NCBI GenBank assembly: GCA_949752735.1
Contig: OX457039.1
Span: 49,633,708-49,697,707, forward strand
DNA from: Lumbricus terrestris
Lineage: Eukaryota > Annelida > Clitellata > Crassiclitellata > Lumbricidae
Reading direction: 5' to 3'
Length of the DNA: 64,000 nucleotides
Shown: one piece after another, positions 57,906-64,000 of the stretch
How positions within the stretch are numbered: position 1 is the stretch's first letter
How the letters are laid out: each line of letters opens with the position of its first letter
Program-made: the position numbers and the translations under genes
The notes under the pieces: model-generated
Seen by the model: only the letters and a program-made list of their open reading frames with translations
The model's database searches: none
Told to the model about the DNA's origin: nothing

Positions 57906-59261
57906 GTTGGATGGGCACTTGGTGACCGATGGAACCCGCTACTGTGGAGGATGGATGATTGTTGGACCACGGCACGAACAGCAACAGATCAGCAGGGACA
58001 CGGGATCGACTCCCGCTACCCCCTCTTCGCAATGGTCGTCTGAGTCTTTTATTCGCTGAGTTATATGTCAAAGAGGTCAGAACCGACGAATGACTTTCAT
58101 TTCTCTTCACACGCATTGCAATCTAAGGTATATAATAGGCTCCATACATAAAGTCCAGATCATTAGGAATCTCATGCATAGTAAATTACTAGTAATGGAT
58201 TTTATCACGTAGTCCAACAGGTTTATAGTTCGCGATTCGAACCGCGACACTGTTAATATAGAAGTCTCACAGAATTAGATCGCATCTCTCCCCTGCTCTG
58301 GTTTGACCCGCGTGACATGATGCAATCTGTAACGCACGCGGCGTGATGTATAGGCTACAGTGGTGCGGCCTAATGGAGACTTTATGTCGCAGCACATAAG
58401 GTATACATAAGGGACCCTCCCACGTCGACAAAACATTAAAACGTCGCCATCTTTATATGTATGCCTATACAATACAATACAATGTGCGTCGTGTTCTTCG
58501 ATCATTTTCACGCTCTGTCTGTCTGTGTGTGTGTCTATGTCGGCTTAATAAGGAATTGGCGCCATATAACGCGAGTCAGAGCCGAATGGTCGCAAATCTG
58601 CCATCTTTCCAACGATAAAGACCATTAGTTTAATGTTCGGTCCATTCGTACGAATGATCCTATAAGCCTTGCTATTCTCAAATGAAATAATATTGATAAT
58701 GAAATCCGTGCTTCTTGGCTCATGCATGCAAAGCAAGGCAATCGTTCTTATTTTGCTTGCAACTGTAAATATTTGATACATGTAGGCCTTGTGTATCTAA
58801 AACACGTTGCTGTTACACGACAAGGGGGTTCGTGAAAGATTTCCATTCTAAGATTTGGATACAAAGATTGTGTGCTTCAACGTTTTAACGACTAGACTCA
58901 CTAGAGTGTAGCATACTAAAAGTGATTGGGAGACCAAAGTACAGCTGCTCGTTGTTATAATAGCTAACAGACAGGCCCTGGGTAAAGAAAACGAGCTGCT
59001 TTCTTTGCGCTAATGGATGACGCGCGGATTGTCAACCATGGGAAAACCAGAGTTCAAATCCACGCCAAGCTGTAGAATTTTTTTGAAATATTGTTTCATT
59101 GATTGCATCACTTGTATTGTTGTATTATTGTATTGTTGTAGACCCATTTCGATTGATGGGTCGCCATATACGGAATTGCCTCCCATCAGTCTTGCGATTG
59201 ATTTCTAAGTCAAACTATTCGCCTGAATTGTTTTATAAGTAGCTCGAATCTTATTTTTTGC
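57906..59261. other. intergenic, no gene seen
   Basis: Nothing recognisable. A palindromic GATTCGAACC at about 58231 does not fold into a tRNA. Confidence 0.35.
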
Positions 59262-59335
59262 TGTGGTTGGGTTGGGAGCGCCTCTGAGTATAAGTTTCTT
59301 GAAGAAGCGTTACATAAATTCTGGGAATGATTTAA
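59262..59335 (+). mobile_element. LINE 3' end fragment
   Basis: TTGGGAGCGCCTCTGAGTA, TTTCTTGAAGAAGCG and TACATAAATTCTGGGAATGA match the 3' end of the LINE at 46.8-47.9 kb. Confidence 0.65.
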
Positions 59336-59551
59336 TAAATATGTGTCTAATATGAAAGCAACTAACTCCAAGCGGCAATGAGGTAGCAAGTTGACACAGC
59401 TATGGAATGAATAGCACTGAAGATTAAAAAGGTCTAATAACAAAAACTAATGGAAAAGCAGATATTCCGCTACAACTGATCCGAATAGTCATATGTGGAT
59501 ATCAAACGCAGGAAGAAAATGAAAAGACTAAGCTAGCTAGCTACAACATGT

Positions 59552-60208
59552 TCCGGAAAACAGGGACCAAAACTATGAGAACAAATAGCAAATATTCATC
59601 GATTTTCACAATTCAAACACCGTTTTCATTCCCGCAAATAGGCCTACTCATCTAATAGGTCTACTGATGAAAATTAAAAAAATTCCAGTTATACAATAAT
59701 AACATCACAATGATGTCATTACATCAATATTAGAATTTAAAAGACAACGCCCAAAATTATCTAAAATCTCAATTTTATTTTAAGTTGTCCGAATCAATGA
59801 TAAATGTTAGCCTAATTTATTTTTATTAACAATAATTATTTGCTCATGGAGTTCTTCAATGTCTCTGTTATCCTTGTCTTGTACACCTTCTCCTATATTA
59901 GTCCTACATTCTATTATCAACGGGATTTAAGTCCGCGCTGGTTGTCGGCCAAGGATTGGGAGGAATGAAATCGACGTCTCCTTAGTCAACAGTTCAACAG
60001 TTTGTCGAGCTTGGTGAACTGGAGCGCCATCTTGTTAAAGTGTAATCATGTCGTGATTTTACATCGGGAATCTTTCAGAAATTGTAAATTTGTTGACAAG
60101 TCTGTCAAGATAAAAAAAAGGTCCTTGAATTTTAAAAATCGATGACTATTTAGGTCTACTATTTATTTTCATAGACTATTTACAAAAATGGGTTCCTGTT
60201 TTCCCGGA
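59552..60208 (-). mobile_element. third mariner-like relic
   Basis: TCCGGAAAACAGGGACC at the left matches the inverse of GGTTCCTGTTTTCCCGGA at the right. The minus strand at about 60055-59930 reads QDGAPVHQARQTVELLTKET, and in a shifted frame a WPTTSADLNP-like motif, again a mariner transposase C-terminal region. It is distinct from the 39.8/52.8 kb family. Confidence 0.65.
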
Positions 60209-61224
60209 CGAAGTATATAGGTATATATATATATATATAATATTATAAATATTTATAGCTCATCGTGTAATGCACAGTCGTAGGAACTCTAAACATCTGC
60301 TGGCGCGTCTGCTTCTTGAATCTATGGTCGTAAAATTTGCACCGAGCAAATATTTATTGGAAGTGAGTTTCATATAGCTACTGACCAGCACATTAATTGT
60401 ACAATACACATAGTCTTGTATTTGTATGGACGAAGGTGCCATAGAAATTTCATTATGGTGTCGTGCTATGGATGTGGCGTTCCGTATAATAAGGTTAAAT
60501 TAATTATTAAAGACTGGGTATGGTAGTTTGCGTCGAAGCCGATTTAAAAAAATGGAAATTTGCAACTTAGGGCCTATAAATAAAATGAGATTTCAATATC
60601 AAGCTAGACAGGCAGTGTTCCCATATCGTGCAATTTTTTATCAACAGTGATTATTGCACATTGTCGCAGCTAAACTTTACAATCAGGAATGGTGCCTTTA
60701 GGTTAGTAAAGCACATTGAAACAGAGCATAACGAACACAATAGAAGTCTACTGTCTTTATATCAATGTTTTTGGAATTTTACAAGGTATAGCCTACGTGA
60801 AACATATGATCCTTCCAAGCTAAGTGACATCGCATAATATATATTATATTATACACAAGCAACTCCTGTTGTCATGAAACGAAACATGAAAGATTTAACC
60901 ACGTTCTCTACTAATTCTGTTGCAACTGGTTGCGACCATGATGATTAATCTATAATGATGAGGCTTGTGATTTTCTGGTTTTTCTGGCTACACTTTTTTA
61001 TGGATTTTTAAATGAAAGACCGCTGCTTATTTTTTCTATTTTTTCTCTCTTTGCTGCGTTTGATATTATTGTAAGACTCAGACTGGCAATGATGATGAGC
61101 ACTGTTTAGTGCCGAATTCAATCCACTGTGTTGTAACTTGAAAGGCATCATGTTGCTATAAGTTTCACATGCAAACAATATTTGACTAGAGTTATGGCGA
61201 TGTAGAAGATGACAATGCAATTGT
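60209..61224. other. intergenic, no gene seen
   Basis: (TA)n is at about 60221-60240. Short frames only. Confidence 0.35.
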
Positions 61225-61359
61225 TTCGACGACAACAACGACGACGACGACGATGACGATGATGATGACGATGATGATGACGATGATGATGACGATGATG
61301 ACGATGATGATGACGATGATGATGACGATGATGATGACGATGACGATGATGACGACGAC

Positions 61360-61433
<74 letters not shown>

Positions 61434-61434
61434 C
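61225..61434. repeat. (GAT/GAC)n trinucleotide array
   Basis: About 70 GAT and GAC units with a patterned order. Poly-Ser, Ile/Val and Met/Thr frames across it are artefacts. Confidence 0.97.
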
Positions 61435-61632
61435 AATGTTATTGTTATTATTTCCGATTACAAACAAGAAACTATTAATGCTTCTCTTGTTGCCTACATA
61501 AACAGTCGAAGTGTATAAGCGCAGTTCATCTGCACGCCTCGCGTCTCGTATCTTGGTGACCGAGGATCGAAATAGAAAATCATGACTGATTGCTTAAGCT
61601 AGTGCAATCATCAATGTCGTCGCCGTCATTAC

Positions 61633-61661
61633 GAAAGGCGCTACATAAATCTTCTTTATCT

Positions 61662-61695
<34 letters not shown>

Positions 61696-61697
61696 TG
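61633..61697 (+). mobile_element. retroposon tail with (TCG)n
   Basis: AAAGGCGCTACATAAATCTTC leads into (TCG)n. The LINE/SINE tail motif again ends in a microsatellite, here a trinucleotide. Confidence 0.5.
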
Positions 61698-62967
61698 ATC
61701 ATTAATCATCGTTAATCTCATTCGCTGCTGCTGCTGCTGCCTTCTGCAGAGTCGACTTACTGATGGGTTAAGTATCGTTTGATTTCTTTATTTCAAAACA
61801 ACTGTTATACTTCAAGGTTTTTTGATTTAGCGCATTCGATAGGCACTTCTGATGATTCAATACATGTCATAATATATCGAGATATATGTCTAGACCTATA
61901 GGTCTAAATTAATACCTTCACATGTTTTTATAAATAACCTAGGTCTAAACGCATAAACAGGACGGTCTTCGATGCTAATTAATCACACAGCAGGGTCGTA
62001 AATCGGATAACGTACGCTTCTTCCACATATTCGAATTACACGAGGCAGATGTACGAAGGAGGAGGCATATACCGATTCTGGACGCATTTCTCCGGTCCAT
62101 ATAATAACCGATTGATCGATCGATCGATCACAGCTTATTGACAATCTACTTGATGAATTAATTTCGGCGATCGTTGAGGTAGATACGACCACGTCTGAGT
62201 ACGAACAGATATTGGTCTCGAACGCCTTACTACGTGTCATCATCGGAAGGAAAGGGGCGCTTGGTGATGCTGGCTTGCTGGCTGTTTGACTGGCTGGCTG
62301 GTTGTTTGACTGGCTGGCTGTTTGACTGGTTTGTTGGCTGGCTTGGAACTGTTGTCAAGCAGCTCGCAGCTCGCTGATTCCTGTCTAGTGCCAGCCTATC
62401 TCGTTCATTCGTACACATTGATTTCCATTAAGTCAGATAATATCTATCGCGACTCATGAGTCATGATGCCTCCTACGTCGTTTATGCGATGGGGGGAAGA
62501 GGGGCAATGCGAGAAAGACGTATTCGATGTGTATGAACCCTGGCTATAAATTACAGGCGTCAGGACGTTATGAATATATGCATACATAGCCTATATATTC
62601 ATACATAGACGCGTGAACACTCGAGTGTCCAAGTTTTCTCGATATTCATTTTCTGCGTGGAACTATGATTAATTGCAAAGCATGGAAAATTGCGGTTCAG
62701 CGTCAGTTCTCTGCCGTATACTTGGAGATATTAAAAAAGCATACACGATTGCTACTTCTTTTCAATTCCAAATGAAATTGGTCTTTTAACGTATTGGCAA
62801 GATTTATATAGCGCTTAATTCGGGCCAGCAAAGCCAGCGTCTGACTCCACGTGCATTTATTAAATTGCGTCAATTTTCCATCTGCATTTTTATTGTGAAT
62901 TTGCATATATGATGTTGTGTACGCTTACGAATCAACACGAACATACGCGCGCGTGTGTCCTTGCACA

Positions 62968-63013
<46 letters not shown>

Positions 63014-64000
63014 CACACACACACACACACGAGATTCAGTATTATAATCATAATAATTTAACATTACCTATAGTCATACTACAGCAAAATGGCTGAAAAG
63101 AGAGAGTGGATTGAAAGTTTGCTTATGGTCCATGCGCGGTGATATATTATCCTATAGTCTAATTAGGTGCGCTAATGGAAATGAAATTATTCCAAAGGTC
63201 GGTCATCGTTCATAAATAAAAGTAAACATATTTGTGTGTAGATGTGTCTCGGGCTGAACGCCTCATTTTTTATCATTATCCATTTATTAAGCGCCATTAA
63301 TTAATGGCCAAGCATCAGTCGACGTTCTAGGATCACCTCAGCAAACAGGGTTCATAATTCCCAACTCAGCGATGCATACGTTTAGGCACGATTAATAATG
63401 TAATAAGCCGCTTCTTCTTAGTGCTCTCTCCGCCCGCAGTACATGGAAAGCTAGATGGTCTACGGTTTCGAAGGAAATCCGCCATGGCTGGAATGACTGA
63501 CTCTGCTTCCAATAAGCAGACTAGACTAGATAAACATATCGGATCGTGTCATCCATTTATACTTGCAGTCTATTAAAGCAATTAAGAGTCGTATAGTAGT
63601 GATGAGAAGACAGATGACCTATGCAGATGGCTCTGTTTGTGTACACAAATCTGTATAGATCTAATCCATATTATTCACATGATCCACGTGATCACTTTGA
63701 TTCGCATGATCCCTATAATTCTTATGATCCGCATGATCCATATGATTCATTCGTGTTCGTTGGATCAGTTGGATGCGAGTGGTGACTATAGCCTTAATCG
63801 GAATGAATACAACATGCAAAATCGAGGAAATGTCGAGAAATCAAACAACGATCTCCAAACATTAACTTTAGTCATTTCCACGGGCATTGGATGAGATTCA
63901 CGTATACAGGCCTACTATGCAGTATGCATGCCCCATATGGGAACATTGGTCTTGTGGACTCTGTCTTGGCGGTCGATAAATAGTCCAGTAAACTTTATGT
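61698..64000. other. intergenic with several simple repeats
   Basis: (CTG)n lies at about 61724-61740, (ATCG)n at 62113-62127, a TGGCTGGCTGTTTGAC array at about 62268-62345, (CA)n at about 62965-63030 and an imperfect CATGATCC array at about 63675-63750. A minus-strand LINE/SINE tail scrap (GCGCTATATAAAT) is at about 62802-62816. No gene is recognised. Confidence 0.5.

Noticed and set aside
58226..58250. B-box-like GGTTCGAATCG suggesting a tRNA
   Set aside because: It is a palindrome; the T-arm does not pair correctly and no acceptor or anticodon stem was found.
61008..61501. Poly-Ser, Ile/Val and Met/Thr frames
   Set aside because: GAT/GAC array artefact.
1..64000. CRISPR arrays, operons, plasmid or phage features
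   Set aside because: The direct repeats present have no spacer architecture, and the window has spliced eukaryotic gene structure.

Overview
The window is animal nuclear DNA. It holds one recognisable multi-exon host gene with GT-AG introns, and the rest is long AT-rich intergenic sequence full of microsatellites and transposable elements. Nothing is bacterial or organellar. The mix of elements (foldback element, CR1/L2-like LINE with a tail-sharing tRNA SINE, many hAT and mariner relics) and the recurrent TAGGCCTA motif suggest a marine invertebrate. An echinoderm or other ambulacrarian is my guess; the species is not determined by the sequence.

1-9.5 kb: the 3' two-thirds of a flotillin-2 (FLOT2/reggie-1) gene on the + strand. 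Seven exons can be joined in frame (352 codons plus stop at 7648), followed by a long 3' UTR with AATAAA at 9496. Its introns hold a piggyBac-like element (2908-3949), a 68-bp TTAA hairpin, a LINE 3' end and a tRNA-SINE fragment. A partial copy of one exon boundary lies just upstream of exon 4 of the window.

9.5-20 kb: intergenic, with a 49-bp tandem array, a TA-flanked MITE (15607-16030), an AT-rich minisatellite and a cluster of small hAT-type elements (18.1-19.2 kb). 20.3-23.9 kb: a 3.6-kb foldback element. Its long inverted arms contain 153-bp tandem repeats, and its core is the endonuclease half of a LINE in reverse orientation.

24.3-26.3 kb: a hAT-type element with an exact 8-bp target duplication, interrupted by a mariner-like element. 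27-31 kb: simple repeats and a possible promoter with a short first exon. 31.4-37.4 kb: a MITE, a hAT-type element with exact 8-bp duplication and AAAACTAAAAC arrays, a tRNA SINE and a 2.2-kb inverted-repeat element. 38.9-41 kb: two neighbouring mariner-like elements. 41.3-43.1 kb: very long ATCC, CAG and GAA/GAC arrays. 43.6-44.5 kb: another hAT-type element with exact 8-bp duplication.

45.4-46.4 kb: NRF1, ETS and YY1 motifs followed by a short open exon with a consensus splice donor, which may be the start of an unrecognised gene on the + strand. 46.8-47.9 kb: a 5'-truncated LINE with an intact 340-codon reverse-transcriptase C-terminal ORF. 48-64 kb: a LINE end, a second MITE copy, a GGGGTAAATTCGGCCA-rich element, a + strand SINE, a second copy of the 1.2-kb mariner-like element, two small hAT MITEs, a third transposase relic and microsatellites.

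Apart from FLOT2 and weak first-exon candidates I see no host genes. The long simple-repeat reading frames are not genes. All splice joins, target duplications and inverted repeats were read by eye.
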